Source: Allantophomopsis cytisporea
Lineage: Eukaryota > Ascomycota > Leotiomycetes > Phacidiales > Phacidiaceae
Direction of reading: 5' to 3'
Assembly: GCA_024752435.1 (NCBI GenBank)
Contig: CP103021.1
Location: 1,860,001-1,924,000, forward strand
DNA length: 64,000 bases
Part shown: positions 11,621 to 25,900 of the stretch, piece after piece
Position numbering within the stretch: the stretch's first letter is position 1
Layout of the letters: each line of letters opens with the position of its first letter
Notes under the pieces: generated by a model
The model's input: the letters and a program-made list of their open reading frames with translations, nothing else
Database searches by the model: none
Told to the model about the DNA's origin: nothing
Program-made: the position numbers and the translations under genes

Positions 11621-12157
11621 CGCAGCCACATCCCGCTCAGGGGGTCAGTATAGAGATAAGATGGGGATTGTCTGTGGCTCTCCACAATGTTTCACCTCCT
11701 CAATCTCCACATTTTGCTCTGACTCGGTGGAGTTGCAAGGGTTCTATGCCAACGGGACAGAACAATGCTTTTGCTCTTTCTTCCCCGCGCTCAACTCGAT
11801 CTAGACGACTGAGGCTGAGACTGAGACTGAGACTTGAGACGTGTCGATCTGATGTCATCTCATTTTATTTGACGACGGGCTGGCTTGACTTTCGGATCGT
11901 GGAGAAGTGCACGAGACATTTCTTGTCGGGTTGCCACCACGCGCGCGCTCATTCATCATGGGAACCTTGTCAATCACTTGTCTGTACGCTATCATACTAT
12001 GCATACACAGCCTCATCGTCATGATCTAGACCTCTGGATTGTCTATTCAGGATTTGGATTTAGGATTCATTGCTCAGCGCTTTCACTCCCACTTCCACTT
12101 CACTTTCACAATTCCCACGAATGCAAACACAAGTCAGTGAGGTAGGTGTTCGTAGAT

Positions 12158-12180
12158 CCCACTCCCACTCCCACTCCCAC
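12158..12180. repeat. CCCACT hexanucleotide repeat
   Basis: Four tandem CCCACT/CCCAC units. The flanking string TTCGTAGATCCCA is repeated near 12221, giving an imperfect direct duplication of about 70 bases around it. Confidence 0.6.
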
Positions 12181-12735
12181 AGCTTTCACGAGCACAATCA
12201 CAAGACAGTAACAGTGAAGTATTCGTAGATCCCAGTCTCAATTCATCGCCATGCTAGTACTAAGAAATCTATACAATCCTCTCTCTCTCATCAATGCAAT
12301 CTTCCTCCTTACTTCGACTCGTTTTACCCTCCTGCAACCCCATCTATCTCTCCCTCACAATCGTCATAACTCAGATGATCAAATTGAAAAACCAGCCCAA
12401 AGCAAAACAAAAAACAAAAAACAAAAGCAGATGGGAAAAAACCGGAAAAAGAGTCGCTGACCAGACCCTCCCAAACAATAATACAATTTTTTGTGAGAAA
12501 AAAAAGACTTCGTCCACTGAAAGACGAAAAGTATCGAGTAGAGTGGGCTCGAAATGTTGGGTCCTCTCTCCAAAAAAAAATTTGCTGTTCCTTTTTCCAT
12601 TTACACCCACCCCCCTTCCATTATTCCCCCGTCCGTCATAATTACTTTCCCTGGTCCCCCAGGTCCCTGAACGTGTCGTTGCGGAAGAAAAAAAGAAAAG
12701 TCGTAAAATCATCGTACAGCCAGCCCCTTCATTGC

Positions 12736-15040
12736 TCAACCCCGAATGGCTGTTGGTCCTCTGCTCTCCAGTCCCCCCATGCCAAAGTTCCCACTCAGAT
12801 AATTTCCACCGGTCAGAGGTGCTCTCTGCTTGGGCACCCCACTGGGAGATCCTCTTGAGTTGGTTGGACTCGGACTCCCACTTCCATTTGCAAGAATATA
12901 TCCATCATCATTGCCATCATACTGTCCACGAGAAGATAAGGTCCCGTCCTTGATTTGTGGTGAAGACTTCACAGATCCAAACTGCATCGAATAATTAGCC
13001 AAGTCCAGAGGATCCAGAGAGGATTTAACGGGTACGTACGAAGCAATACTTGTCCAGTAATTCGTTGTATGATTGAGATTGAAGGGCCGGCTGAACACTA
13101 CCAATTGGGCGAGGGGAGTCTGAACCAGTTCCGGGAAGAGTCGTTTCAGGCACAGAATGCTTGACAGCAGAAGGCTCGGCTCCATCTGAAGGAGGGGAGT
13201 CGTCACCACCGGTAATGAATGTCGGCTTTTTCCTTCCACCTGCGTTCTTGGTAGTGTTCTGAGTCAGTCCACTACGGTCCCCAAGTGCTTGTTGGGCAGC
13301 CTGCATAGCCGCAGTCAAAGATGTACCGAAATCGTATCGCTTGCCGAATGCCTGGCCATTAGGCTTTGGAAGGCTTCGTGGAAGATTGTCAGTTGGGAGG
13401 GTGACCGCAGATTTAACACCCTTGAGTCTAATAGAGCCTCTCGAGGTATCGCCGAGGAAATCCTCCACTGGCTGATTGAAGTTGCTGAAGTTGTACTTGG
13501 CATCGAAGCCATCAGCGAAGTCATCAAAGTTCGTTGGCAAGACCTTTGGACGAGCAGCTGGTACAGACTTCTTGTTGCTTCGTGGAAGACTGTTAGCGGG
13601 TTTCGATGCAGCTCCTTGGTTGCCCTTCTTCCCATTCTGTGGCTTGTACTTCTTGCGGAAATCGATCTGGAAGTTGGTGGAGTTATTGTTATCCCAATAT
13701 TCGGTACCGTTGACACAGTACTTCACACAGAAGAACATGGTCTTCGCTTCCAAGTTGGCAAGATCAGCAAGCTTGATGCTGAAGTTGAATCGATCACAAC
13801 CATCAGCAATCTGCTGGCGGCGAACATCATTGTTGTACTCAGCAACGACCTCGGAGGTTGTCTTCCAGTAGTCAAGAGTGAATCTGGCAACGACCAATTT
13901 CTTGAAAGCGAGGTTCTGAACGGCGATGCTACCAACGAGAGTCTTGTTATCGGCAGACAAGAATACTCGCTCCACTCGTACGGGCAAAGAGAGGCGTTGT
14001 GGTGTCTCAGCAGGGAAGTTGGCAACCACAATCTCCCACTCGAATGGTGGTGATCGCGAAGACTTCGACTCTTCCTCTCCGAATGGGAATTCGGATTCGC
14101 TCTCGTAGGCCTCATTAGGTGATGAACCAGCACTGACTGCCAATGGTCTGTCGACCTGCAAGAAGTGACGAACGTGCTCAAGGTGCGAGTCGAAGTGGAC
14201 CGCCTTGCCAAAGGTTGGAGTACCAGGCATACTTGAAGGTCGTCGCTTGGCAGAGGAAGGTCGAAGGGCTGGTCTGACGAGTTCGCCCGATTTCTTTCTG
14301 AGCATTGGGGGCTTCTGTCGTAGGCCATCATCGCTATCATCCTCTTCATCCGAGCCCATGATGGGGGTGTCAGACTGACGACGGTTCACTAGGTCAATGA
14401 GCGCCGCAGGCTCGGTGTTGGACCGCAAGTGGGAAACCTTCCTTCGCGAACGGGGTGAGAGTTGCCTTTCAACGTGCTCGACTGCGGCCTTCACTTCAGC
14501 CCCCATCTGAGAGGGCATGAGCAGTGCGAGAGCCTGATTCGCACGAGCTACATCTTCAGCTTGTTTTATTGGTGAGCCTTCTCGTCGTTGCTCAAGTTGC
14601 TGGATAGCTTCCTTCAACTCGACGAGATTCTCACTATTGATCTTGCGGCCCCTTTTATCGTCCTCATCGTCACTGGAGTTGTTTGCTGAATCTGGTGGTG
14701 AGATCACAGCGCCCTTTGGTATCAAGCCATCTGTCACAGGTGGTGGAGACTGGCGAATGCTACCATTCGCGGTGATAGAATTTCCTTGTGTTTTCTCACC
14801 CTCTGATGTACCTGGGGGTGTCGGTTCACTTTGTGGTGCAGGTGCTGGTGCTGCTGGTTTTAAAGCTGCTGATCGACGGTGGCGGTTGAGGTACGTCGAT
14901 GATCGGGGAAGATCTGGTCTAGGCGAAGATGGTGGACCCGAAGACAGACCAGCTGCCTGGTAAGAGGAGCGCCGACTTGACACGGGTGAAGAGGTTACAG
15001 AGGCGGCTGGCGATCTCTGCGATGGAGGTGTGTACGGCAT
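12736..15040 (-). CDS. Protein phosphatase 1 glycogen-targeting regulatory subunit (CBM21, Gac1-like)
   Basis: Two exons are inferred: 15040-13040 and 12981-12736, with a 58-base intron (donor GTACGT, branch CTAAT, acceptor CAG); 748 residues. The first 270 residues are Ser/Pro-rich and disordered. Lys-Ala-Val-His-Phe at 279-283 fits the RVxF docking motif for the PP1 catalytic subunit. Residues about 331-460 are a CBM21 domain, ending in the typical EYWDNNNSTNFQIDF strand that binds glycogen. The tail is Ser/Gly/Pro-rich. Family knowledge: such subunits bring PP1 to glycogen to activate glycogen synthase. Without the splice the frame would end soon after KYCF, so the intron matters for the true C-terminus. 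Which paralogue of the yeast Gac1/Pig1 group this is cannot be decided. Confidence 0.85.
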
Positions 15041-16318
15041 CCGTACGATATGTGCTGGAGTTGAGAGAAGGTGTAGGTATTAGAATATATCGAGGGATGG
15101 TGGAGAACTGATGGACAGTCGAATATCAAGTCGATTGACTAGATAAGCACTTGCATCGAAGTCTTGAAAATACACAGGGTGGTGAGACGACGAGCGATGT
15201 ATTACTGTGAGTTTGATGATTCCACGTCAGCTGACAAGCCCATAACGAGAGTTCTTCTCAAGCAGCGAGAGATTTGAGATTGTGGATGTATTAGGAATTA
15301 GAGTCTGAGAAATTGTCGACTGAGGGCTGTGCAAAGAAGGAGAGTCGAACAGGGATTGATTTGTTATAGTCCGTATTGTAGAAATTGTGAGACTTACGAG
15401 GAATCCGGTCTCAAAGGAGGTCGAGAGTTTTCCTTTGACACTGACGTTGACGAGAGCGAGCAAGCACACTAAGACTAGATGCGAGCGACTGTCTTGTTTT
15501 CTGGAGTGGGAAGGCCTATTTCAGCAAACTCGCACCACTGTAACTTTTTCTGTCGGTTCGACCGGGAAGGAAGAACACAAAAGCAAGGAAGATTAGTCAG
15601 GTCGGATAAGTCGTCAGAAGAAGTTGGATGATGAGGAGGATGATGATGATAATGATGATGATCAATCGAAGAAGAGAAGAATTGGATTTGTTTATGGCCC
15701 TTTCTTGTTCTCTTTTTATTTACTTGGTAGAATGATTCGATGAGGATCGAGGTGGGAGGTTGTGTTGTTGTGTTTTGTTGTGTTGTGTTGTGTTTGTGAA
15801 TGAATTATGGTCGAGGGAAATATATCGGTGCCAGGACAAAGTCGACTGTGGGACTTATCTACCTGTTCCTACTTTTCCGAGATCGACAACAGAACAGAGG
15901 TACTGATTCTGTATGGTGACGTTTGTAGTGGAGTATGCGGACGACAATCACACTGAACCACTGTTGAGTACAGTAGAAGATGAATTGGAGGGTATTGATG
16001 TGGGATGCGGGAGGGAGGGAGGTTGTGACTGCTCTCTTCTTCTCTATATTGTCTTGTCGTCGAGAGGGAGAGTCTTTATTTGGGGAAGGGAGGAAGAGAA
16101 GGGAAGAGGAGAAGAAGAACAAGAAGAAGAGTAGAACCAAGGATAGGTGGAGATGTCAAGGTTATATTTTTCCTGGGGCGAAGAGTTAAGAAGAGTTTAA
16201 AAGAGGATGGGCTTGTATTATCCTCTCTCTCCTTTGGTTGGCTGGGAGGCTGGGTTGGTTGGATAGATGTTGAGTTTTTGAATAATTAAGTAGTTTGGGT
16301 AGTGTAGTGCGCAGGCTT

Positions 16319-16344
16319 GGGGGGGAGGGGGGTGTGAGGGTGGG
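16319..16344 (+). other. G-quadruplex-type motif
   Basis: Four G-runs of 7, 6, 3 and 3 bases are separated by loops of 1, 5 and 1 bases. This satisfies the usual G3+N1-7 pattern on the plus strand. Formation in the cell is not shown. Confidence 0.6.
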
Positions 16345-16456
16345 AGTGTGTGGAGTGAGTTAGGGTGAATTGGGGTGAGCCGATTGTGAGTGGGTGAGTT
16401 GGAGGAGACGGAGGAGGATGAGGATGAGGAGGAGGAGGAGGACAGCAAGCAAGATA

Positions 16457-16543
16457 GTCAGTCACTCAGTCACTCAGTCACTCAGTCACTTATTCACTCA
16501 CTCACTCACTCACTCACTCACTCACTCACTCACTCACTCACTC
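16457..16543. repeat. TCAC/TCAG tetranucleotide microsatellite
   Basis: About 87 bases. Alternating TCAG-TCAC units in the first half become pure TCAC units in the second half, with one TTAT interruption. Confidence 0.9.
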
Positions 16544-16880
16544 CGTCTACCTAAGGGAAGAAGGGGAAAGACGGGCTTAGTTGGTAGTAGTTGGTGGAGG
16601 CGGGAGGGAGGTTAGGTTAGTTTAGTGTAGATAGTGCAGATAGGATAGAGCAGAGATGGTGCAGGCCGGTGCTGGTTGGTAGTAAAGTGAACAGTACACC
16701 GTAGATTACTGGCGTGATAGTGAGATAATGAAGATGGTCTGTTACTATTAAGTGGTACACCAGCGAGAGGGAGGGGAGAAAGTATGAATAGCCATTTGTG
16801 CAGAAGAGAGATGAAGGGGACGGAAGAGAAGCACGTAAGAAATGTGCACCGCGTGTGGCACAGAGTATGTATGAGTCGGG

Positions 16881-16910
16881 TAGAGTCGAGTAGAGTCGAG
16901 TAGAGTCGAG
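16881..16910. repeat. Three tandem TAGAGTCGAG decamers
   Basis: Three perfect copies of a 10-base unit, with a partial copy before it. Confidence 0.85.
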
Positions 16911-19900
16911 AAGAGAGACGAGAATAGAATAGAATCAGGAGAATAGAACGGAGTAGTATGTAGATGAAGCTGCAGCTTACGATTAATAGTAAGAGATTGA
17001 CAAAGATGGACGGAGATACATAGAGAGAGAGAGAGAGATAGATCAACCACGAGAGAAAGATAATTGATTGAGAAGAACGAATAGAATCCGTTCTGGCCAT
17101 CAAGATCGACGACATGAATCAATTGGTAAAGGACTGAGCCACAGCAGTATATTATGTATATGAATAATGAAGGTATGTGTGTATATACCTTATATGCATG
17201 TAATTATATACTTTTACATACAATAATATGATTAAAAGGTTAATACTTTAATAATATGACACTTCATGTACCCGCGTCCAGTCCCCTCGCCGCTCTCTCA
17301 TGAATTTTACGTAGACCATGTATGATGGAGGGCAAAGACAACACCACATTTCCACACTCACCCAACAGAAATCTTTCTTTTTTTGCCTCACTCACTCCCA
17401 CCATCAAACCAACTATCCATGAATTCACATGAATATAAAACATTTACCTACCCGATCTGATCCTCTCGACAAACCTGCACCTTTACGAAGAGAAATCGTA
17501 CAATGACAAAATATGATGAGGGACACAGACGATTCCCAAACCAAGCATCACGCATCATCGAACAGAACACCAAAAAAAAGGTAACTCTTCCAACATCCAA
17601 ATAAAAAAAAGTGGGCTGTTAATATTCCACTCCACATTCTGACCCAAATTTTGACTGTGCGAGATATTCTGGCTGTAAGAGAGAGAGACACACAAAAAAG
17701 AAAGCCAGAAAGGCCCCGAAAATTTTAAACAGCCCCAGAAGTTGCATAACCCGGAAAAGAGTCAGAGTCCACAGAAAACTAGACCGTCATTTCCCTTCTC
17801 ACCACGTAAAAGTCAAGTAAATTCCAGCGTCTCCAGTTCCCTGACGGGCACTGACTTGGGAATTGAGCACGCACTGGCGCGGGGGGGAAGGGTGGAGGAT
17901 GGAGGATGGAGGGTGGAGAGGGGGGGGCTCCAAGAAACGAACGAGTGAAGCTCATCCACAACCACAAGCATGCAGGGTATTAGCAAGTTTTGGCGCAGAG
18001 ACAGTTGTTGGTAGCGTGCGCTGGGCCCCTAGTCGTTATCTTGATGGAGCTTGGTTGATGACTGGGGGAAGGGGATAGGTGACATGGTCTGGAATCGAAG
18101 TAGAGCAACGCTTTTAGGAGATGGGGGACTTATTCATTCGGATTTGAATATGAGGAGGGGGGGAGGAGGACGATGGTGGTGGAGGGAATGGGGGTGAACT
18201 ACTGGGGTCAGTTAAATACAACGAATGCATTTGATATTGGATTTGTGCTTCCATTGTTTGTTACAGTGGTGTTCAAGTATTATTCATTCTGTACTTGTAG
18301 ATAAATACATGAAATCATATATACTCGAGTAGCAAGTAGAATATTGTGATTACATCTTCATCACTTCCTGTTCTTCGAATGTGGAGTCTCTTCTCATTCT
18401 TTCAGCTTCATCCTGAGACAGCTTGAGCTCAAGCTACCCTGATTATGTCGGTATTGGATTCCCCAATATTCAAGCTTCGATTGCTACTCGATGATCAATG
18501 CTCAGCTCCAACCTCAACCATCGCTGGTTGACCGCATGTAAGTAGACCGAGCGAGTGAGTGAGTGACATTGCATAATAATAGAGCAAATTCTTAGTAAAG
18601 TAAAGTAAAGTACCATTCAAACCGTCCATCTCAACCAGCGCACCAGGGGGACCATTATTAGAAGGATTTAGCTCTTTGTGGGGGGCTTCGCGGCTTTGAT
18701 GTTCGACGAGTGTAACCCTCCATACCTTAAACACCAACGAATCAGACCATGAACTTGAGAAGCTGTGGCTGGATAAGAACACTTTAAACCCTTCCTAAAT
18801 TTCTCCAACCCTTTTTTAAAAAAAATAAAACAAAAACTCATCTCAACCTTTTTACCATCTCCGTACTTAGTTGCTCAGTGATTTATAAAGTATATAGGAT
18901 TTTCTTCACTCGTTCCCGCTCGTCTCCGGATCCAAGCGGAGAATATGGCGAATAACGGGAACGTTCAGGGTAATTGCGGAGAGGAATGAGAGACAGTATG
19001 TAGGAGCGAGAGAACAGATGCGCATGAACCCACATAAGCCAACAATGATATTCGGCCCAGAAACCGAAGCATGCGGTGTGACCATTGTTCTGGATTGACA
19101 TAAAAGAAGAAAGTTAATTCATAAATAAATCTTTCTCTCTTTCTTTTTCTTTCCTTTCTCTTTTCGTTAATCCCTTGGCTGCGGAGACGAGTGACATCGT
19201 CTTCCAGAAGGCTGGATGAAGGAATGATGAGGGTATAAAGTGACAGGATTCAGGATGCCGTTACCAATGAAATCATGAAGGGGCATGGCCAGGGGGGGGG
19301 GGCGACAACAAAGCAGGTCTCAGCCCTCGTGACCAGTATGCACTGCCATACATTAGTGGTGATGATGAGATCCAGAGCGGTGGACATGGCATGCAGAGAA
19401 TGATGAAGTTTGTACTCAGATATTATGAATCTTTTGATGTACGCTCGGCGGTCTGATGAAGGAATTGCGGGTACGACTTCTGCTTGTCTTGCATTTTGTC
19501 AGTGTCAGTGCACACTCAGCAACGTTTTTTTTTTTTAATCGATGATGATACTCTTTCTACTCTACTCTACGATACTCTCTCTATTCGACCGTATCGACTC
19601 CATAATTGCTGTGGGCACTGTGCGCGGAGAAGCATGTACAACCCACGGCGAAAACTGTCAACTCCACATATTTAGTCGGTACCATCTCTAAAGAATATAG
19701 GTAAAGTACTGTAACTGCGTACTTAGCTCATTCTTCCTGCTTCACTTCACCACTTGCGTACACAATAGACTCTCACCGTTTGTGCAACATAACTGAAATG
19801 GAAGATTCAATCTGTCGCCCACCACTCTTGTCGTCGTCGTCTCTCTCTCGTCTGTTCTCTCCATACAAAAAAGGCTCAGGCGCGGTAAGTAATTCGTGGC

Positions 19901-22900
19901 TCAAATTCAGTTTGGATGGGGCATGCTCGTGCATGCTAACGTGATTGATCAGCGCTGAAGGATCTGTGTCCTACTGTGCCTATGTGCCTATGTGCTTACA
20001 GAGCGTTGGTGCACTCTACTTGTACATAAAGATATGTACTATGTATGTTTGGGCGACGGAGCTGTTCCCTCCAGTTCCAGGCACAAAAAGCCGGGCCAAA
20101 TTTTGCACGCCTAACCCGCCAACAACAATAGAGATGTGGATACTGGAGTAAAAGCTCCCCATGTCCTCCTCAATGAGTACATCTCTCATCATCGAAAGCT
20201 CCCCGTGCGACGAAAAGGCTATTCAATTTCTTCATCCTGGTATGCCCAGGTACGAAGATACGTTGAGGCCTCCCCATGGGCGCTACTGGCTGCCAAGCTC
20301 TGCGCATCTCACCATCCCAGCAGCCCAGCAGCCCAGCAATGCAAACCAAAAGGTAAAAGGAAGGACGAGTACGATGGTATGAATAGGCGGCCAGCGGGCC
20401 TATCATCAATCTGTGAAGCTCGTCCCCAAACACTCTAGTAACTTCATCGTCAGGATCATGGGAATCACGAGAGACAATTTCCATTCTTCGCTGGTCATTT
20501 CCTCGTTGTTTGCGGGATTCAATCCTACATTATCGGGTGAGAAATAAAGAGATGTCGCGCAAACACAATGCTGTGATACCAGATTTACACCGTCGTGAGT
20601 GGGAGGAATAACAGAGAGAAAGCTTCCTATCTTCTTTCTACATACTGCGGTACACATCAAAATGAGCCATGCGGTGTCAGGTAACCTAATAGTAAGCGCC
20701 GCACTCCGTCTCTCTTGGCTTCACAACTCACAATCCTCAGAAGAAGGCTACTACCCCAACCCCGTAGACGATACAGGTACCGGCGTGGAGAGCTGAAAGA
20801 GAATTTAAAGCGAGAGAAAATCAAAATCATCAAAACCATGATCATCATCATACGGTCCCAGCGATGCGAGCTCGCCTGTCGTCGTCGATACAACGAGGGA
20901 TGATGTCCAAAGATGTCGGGGAATTCCTCGACAAGCAAACAATAAAGCGGCGAAAAGCGACCTTCGCATGGACAATCTCAATGTTGGTATTGTTATCCAT
21001 AGGGATGGCATTTTCATCTCACCATACAGCGAGAGAGCGAGAGCCGGGTCTAAAGCTCGCACTGATAAGTGCCTCGTACTCCGAAGTAGCTTATTTCGAG
21101 GAAGTCAATTGTATCTTGCACGTTGATTGGATTGGCTTGCCGGATGCGTAAAAGGGCGATGCGCCTCGTTCGGATTTCGATGCGCCACCACTTGACTGGA
21201 GACATGGTACTCCAAGCAATGCTCCAAGTAGAGGATGATCAGACAACACGCTGTATGAACCCGGCATGATCAAGCACCAGAACCAGAGCCATAGCCAGAG
21301 CCAAGAAGTGTCACTGAATGTCTCTGTTCTTAATTGTGTTGGATCCTCCATATCTCGTCTTTTTTGTCTCATCTCCAACCACCAAACATGCTCCATGGTT
21401 ATCGATGATGTGATATTGAGTTGAACATGTTTCGATCTATGAAAAGTATATCATCATCGATCCATTGCTCGTGTGCCAAATTAATTAATGGTCCCATATT
21501 GTTTGTGGAGGGAGTGAATTGTGGGGAGAGTATTATTCACACGGAATCGTTGGACAATATGCCATCTAACGCCACAGTAAGATGCAATGGATCTGACTGT
21601 TATGGAGCATAAATAATCATGAGCATTTCTAGATCACCAGATGGACTCATGTCCATGTCAGCAATCACAGCAGAAAGGCAGTCAGATCCCCCAAGGATCC
21701 CAAGCTTGTCTATGCCTGGGGGGCGTGCCATGTAGCCTTTTCGCCTCAATCTCATACCTTGACCCATGCATCATCAAAGACCAGGGCCGACCTTGTCCAC
21801 TGCATTCGCAAACGATCCGACCATACCATGCAAGCTCAACAACTCATGTACGCGTCGACCCCATCGAAAACCGGTTTCGCTGAGAATATTCCATCAATGG
21901 CGAGTATTGCGAATGAATCCTCTTCATGTACAAAATCCGTGAAACCTCTAAGATGATGAGAGACATGGAAGTGAGGTTGAAGGAGCATGGAGAGAAAGCA
22001 TGTTACCTTTTCACTGCCATACATGCATAGATCGAGGTGTTTTTGTTGCCATGCAGATCGATTGTTCTACTAAATCTGACTGATCTTGGAGTTGTCTCCG
22101 AGCATGCCGTTGATATAGAAGGATGCGATATGCGCTCAGGCTCCCATACACAAGCACGACAGAGGCAATTGAAGAGCCAAAGTGGGGTTACAGAAGGGTT
22201 TTATCACTTGGCTACTGACAGGATTGGTGCGCAGAAGAAAATTCAAAATTCGTAGACGGCATAGGTTTGCTTATCCATCCAGTACGAGCATAGGAACAGC
22301 GAATCGCCAACGCTCAGCCCTCACACACAAATTGTTTGTTTTCATAATCATCTTCCTCTAGACTTTGATATCCGACTGTTCCGTCAGTCGATGCCATTAC
22401 GAACAATCCATTTCCGACGAGGAAACAATTCCCCTGTTGTTGCTCGATGAGGTTCAACGTTTGATATTTTTCTCTGCCGATGGATCGAGAATAAAGTCAA
22501 GTCTGACGTATGGACAGACCCACATCTCCAGTACTCCGTGTTCTGTACTCCAGACTGACTGAAGCTCCATACTCCACAGACCACGACACTCACCAATCCG
22601 CACGACCTTTTCTCCCTCCCCAAGCTCCACTCTCTCTCCCGTCTTGCTCGAGCAGAGTCCCACTTCGCACAGACACAACGCGGAGAGGACCTTGGAAATA
22701 TTAGCAGCAGCACAAATATTGTGATGAGATCGGATTTCTTCGCTGCATCGCATTTCCAAAAGGATCCACATGGACTTGTCTCCCCCGTAAGCATGTAACA
22801 AACACACTCTGGATGCAAAATCCTACGCATGCTCACGCACAAAGGTATTTGATGCCCTTAAATGCCCATCAATACTCATCAGGAAAATATGATTCAGCCT

Positions 22901-25900
22901 CATTAGCAAACTTAACTGCCACAATCCCTTTACTTACTCCGGTATAGTACATATACACTCACACACTAACCACCCATCAAAATTCATACTGTACTGTCTT
23001 GATATTCAATCCTCATTTTTCTTGTTATCTCTTCCTTCACAGAGGCCCACTTGACTGAATCCTTCATCGTGACGGTTTATTTAGGGGTCTTGGACACAAT
23101 TGCATTGAAGCCGTTTACCAGCACAGACGACAGAATGACCTCATGTTTTCTAAATTTTGACTTGTTCATCTCCTCATCCCCCTGACTCGTTGTCAATGCT
23201 CTCCCCCATTATTTTTCCTGTGCTCTGGCGCCAAAGGGTTCGAAGAGCACACTGAAACAATAACGTAGGACCATTCAATTGTTGGTCATGTTGTGCGCAG
23301 TCCAAGAAAGAGATCGCCTATCGCTCGTCAAACATCCGCCGCACCGCCACAGTCGTATGTGTCACTCAACAAGTCAGTCCAAATGAACGGCGGTGAAGAA
23401 ACCTCCCCTGCTCATTCGTCCTCGCGATACCAACGGTTGCTCAATGCGCACGTACAGACCGTTCCTCAGTATCTATATCCATACATATACTTCCTTACAG
23501 TCCCTTCAAATGTCACGTAAGGAGTAGGGAGTATGATAAACCGTGCAGGAGAAAATCTTGTCTCTCTTTACCGTTGACCTATCGCGTAAACTTACAGCAA
23601 CGAAGAGAAAAGAGAAATTCCAAAATCTTCCGATCGATAAGGTAGAGGTGCATCCGGTTCTTTTCTTCCCTACTGCCTTCCAAAGCTTCTTTTTTCCTTT
23701 TTGTGCGCGCGAAGCACGCTTTCGGCTCTGCCCCCTAGTCTGCTACTTATGAAATGTCAAGAGCCACGAACTTTTTTCATGTGAGCGAAGGACTATGATC
23801 ATATATTCGGGGGACTGTAATGGAACCCTGTTTGATGATTCGTATCATATACATTTCGTTATCTTATCCGTACAATATGAAAAGTGGATGCAATTATCGA
23901 AGGTTCAGATGCCGTGGTCGCATTAGAGAACGGTCGGTATACATTCTTGGGTGTGGCTTTCGCGTGGATACGAGTTCGATGGTCTATGTCTGAATGCGAA
24001 TCTTGAAATAATATTGATTTGCACCAACTGATAAGCAATATCGCTTTTCTTGTCTTTAACGAATCACGGTACTTGGTTCGTAGTTGATTTTGATAGAACT
24101 ATCTTGCTCAAGGCGGCGATATATTCTATATGAGTTCTTGTACTTTTTTCCTAGCTTTGTTTGCATATGTTTCCCTTTTCTTCTCATGAAGAATTTACGG
24201 TTTTTTAACGCATGCATAGTTTTACACACTACTCATCATAATTTCTATAACTTTTATACCAATTTATTTATTCAAGAGTTCTGTCATATATCACATCAGG
24301 GTCCAGAGCTGCAGAACATAATATTGCAGCCTCTGGAATGACTCGAAAATATTTTTACTCTTGGTTACTCCTTCTGCCTTATCTTCAAAAGTCATGTCAA
24401 AAATTCTCTGTGAATGGTGTGCGAATTTTTAACAATGGCGCTATAGATACTTTCTGTCGGTATTTGCCCTGCATCGAGTGATGTGTAGTACTCGAGTAGA
24501 ACATGGCACCATTAACGCCATAGTTGGTCTCTTGAGATAAACGCGTCGCAAAAAGAAAGTTCTTTGCGTTACCTCAATATTTTACCTTGAGTGCCCTCCT
24601 CCGCGGATAGAAATATATGGGTATCTATATTTTGTCCTGCAACCATCCATTTTCAGATTGGATGCAAGTGGTGCATATTCATGCCCTTACCATACATTAG
24701 ACCATGCCCGTGTCAGAGTAGGTGGGCGGCAACTCATTAAAGGTGCGTCGATTTTGCATCTCGAAATCTCCGAGAGCGTTCGAATATGCACCTGGGCTTC
24801 GTATATGAAAGGTCTAGGGAGTTGTATTCACACATCCATATGCATCTCAGCAGCAGTTGCATATGATCTGTAACACATAGAACCGAGTAGCCGATGTTGT
24901 CACAATTACCTATCATGCCTACTTCACGGACGTTACCCAATTAATATCAAGATCATGAGAAAGACATAACAGCCCACTTCGAACATCTTAGCCCACAATC
25001 CTTTGGTTGCAGAGTATGGAGAAAACATCTGTCGCTGACCGCCGACATCGTCAATTATAATTATGCATTAAATTTATCGGCAACACTACGAAATCTTAGT
25101 GCTAAGCTGAGTAGCCCTCGAGCAGCACGAAGAACTTAATTTAACCACCTCTTGTGCCGCTGCTCTCAATCCTTTCGTCTCTTGTTGAGGTTTACAACCG
25201 CTATATTCAACGCTTGAAAAGCCCTCACGCCTCTCATGAACACAGCTATGCCAGGTCCCTCATAATTATGTATGTGTACATTGGAAATTTCGGGATAGAA
25301 GCATCCTCCGGTATCGCGGGCGATGAAGGATACCAAGTAGATCAACGGTCCGGGGAACCGACCCACACAATGATTAAACTTTATATACATACATTCTTCG
25401 TCCTAAACAGCCCACCACTTCACTCTGAATGTCTCCTGCGTCAGTATAGGTATGGTCAAGATTACTTTTGCCGAGTATTACGCTGCCCCATTGGAAGAGG
25501 TGTTATTGTTGGGAGCTGTGGTTGTGGCATCGACTACCCCGCATTATGCATGTAGGGGGAATGCATGCTGAAGTGCATGAGAACCTCGTGAAAGCTGTGA
25601 AATCCGTGAATGCCAATTGATCTTGGCCTTCTCATCTGTCCTCTTGCTCGTCGAACCGTGTTTGACAGCCTGATGTTTTGGGAGGGTTTCCAAAGTAAGA
25701 GACCCTGATGTTCGCAGCGGCATAGGTGATCGTCATGCTTGAACTCCATCCGCGCCAGTAGATGAGTAGGGAGCGGCAGGGACGGAAACCAGCGCATATA
25801 TACTTCTGTATACTTTAGCTTCAATGATATCACTTCAGGAAATCCACTGTCTTCATATACTGAGTACTACTCTTGGAAAATCTAAGGATCTGAAAGATTA

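Larger units (their letters stand above)
11158..12735. other. Intergenic region upstream of the BolA gene
   Basis: About 1.6 kb between two minus-strand genes. It holds the BolA promoter and the 3' flank of the glycogen-targeting gene. It contains three CACGTG boxes and several simple repeats. Short frames here have low-complexity translations and no family resemblance. Confidence 0.55.
15041..19300. other. Low-complexity upstream region, no protein gene seen
   Basis: This is the 5' side of the CBM21 gene. It is full of simple repeats: GATGAT near 15620-15665, GTTGT near 15755-15797, purine-rich tracts near 16080-16140 and 16395-16440, TCAC/TCAG, (TAGAGTCGAG)n, GA repeats near 17025 and several G-runs (17881-17927, 18157-18195, 19292-19302). 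No frame has a family-like translation. It may hold a long promoter, a long leader or a non-coding transcript. Confidence 0.55.

Noticed and set aside
13025..13040. Stop at 13025 as the end of the CBM21 protein
   Set aside because: A GTACGT donor at 13039 and a branch site and CAG acceptor ending at 12982 join the frame to a further 81 codons with the same Ser/Gly/Pro-rich character.
22384..22842. 152-codon minus-strand frame in the gene-poor region
   Set aside because: Rich in Arg, Cys and Ser from mixed simple sequence, with no domain, no conserved motif and no neighbouring exon.
25154..25555. 133-codon plus-strand frame
   Set aside because: No domain or family resemblance and no fitting splice sites; length is possible by chance in this composition.
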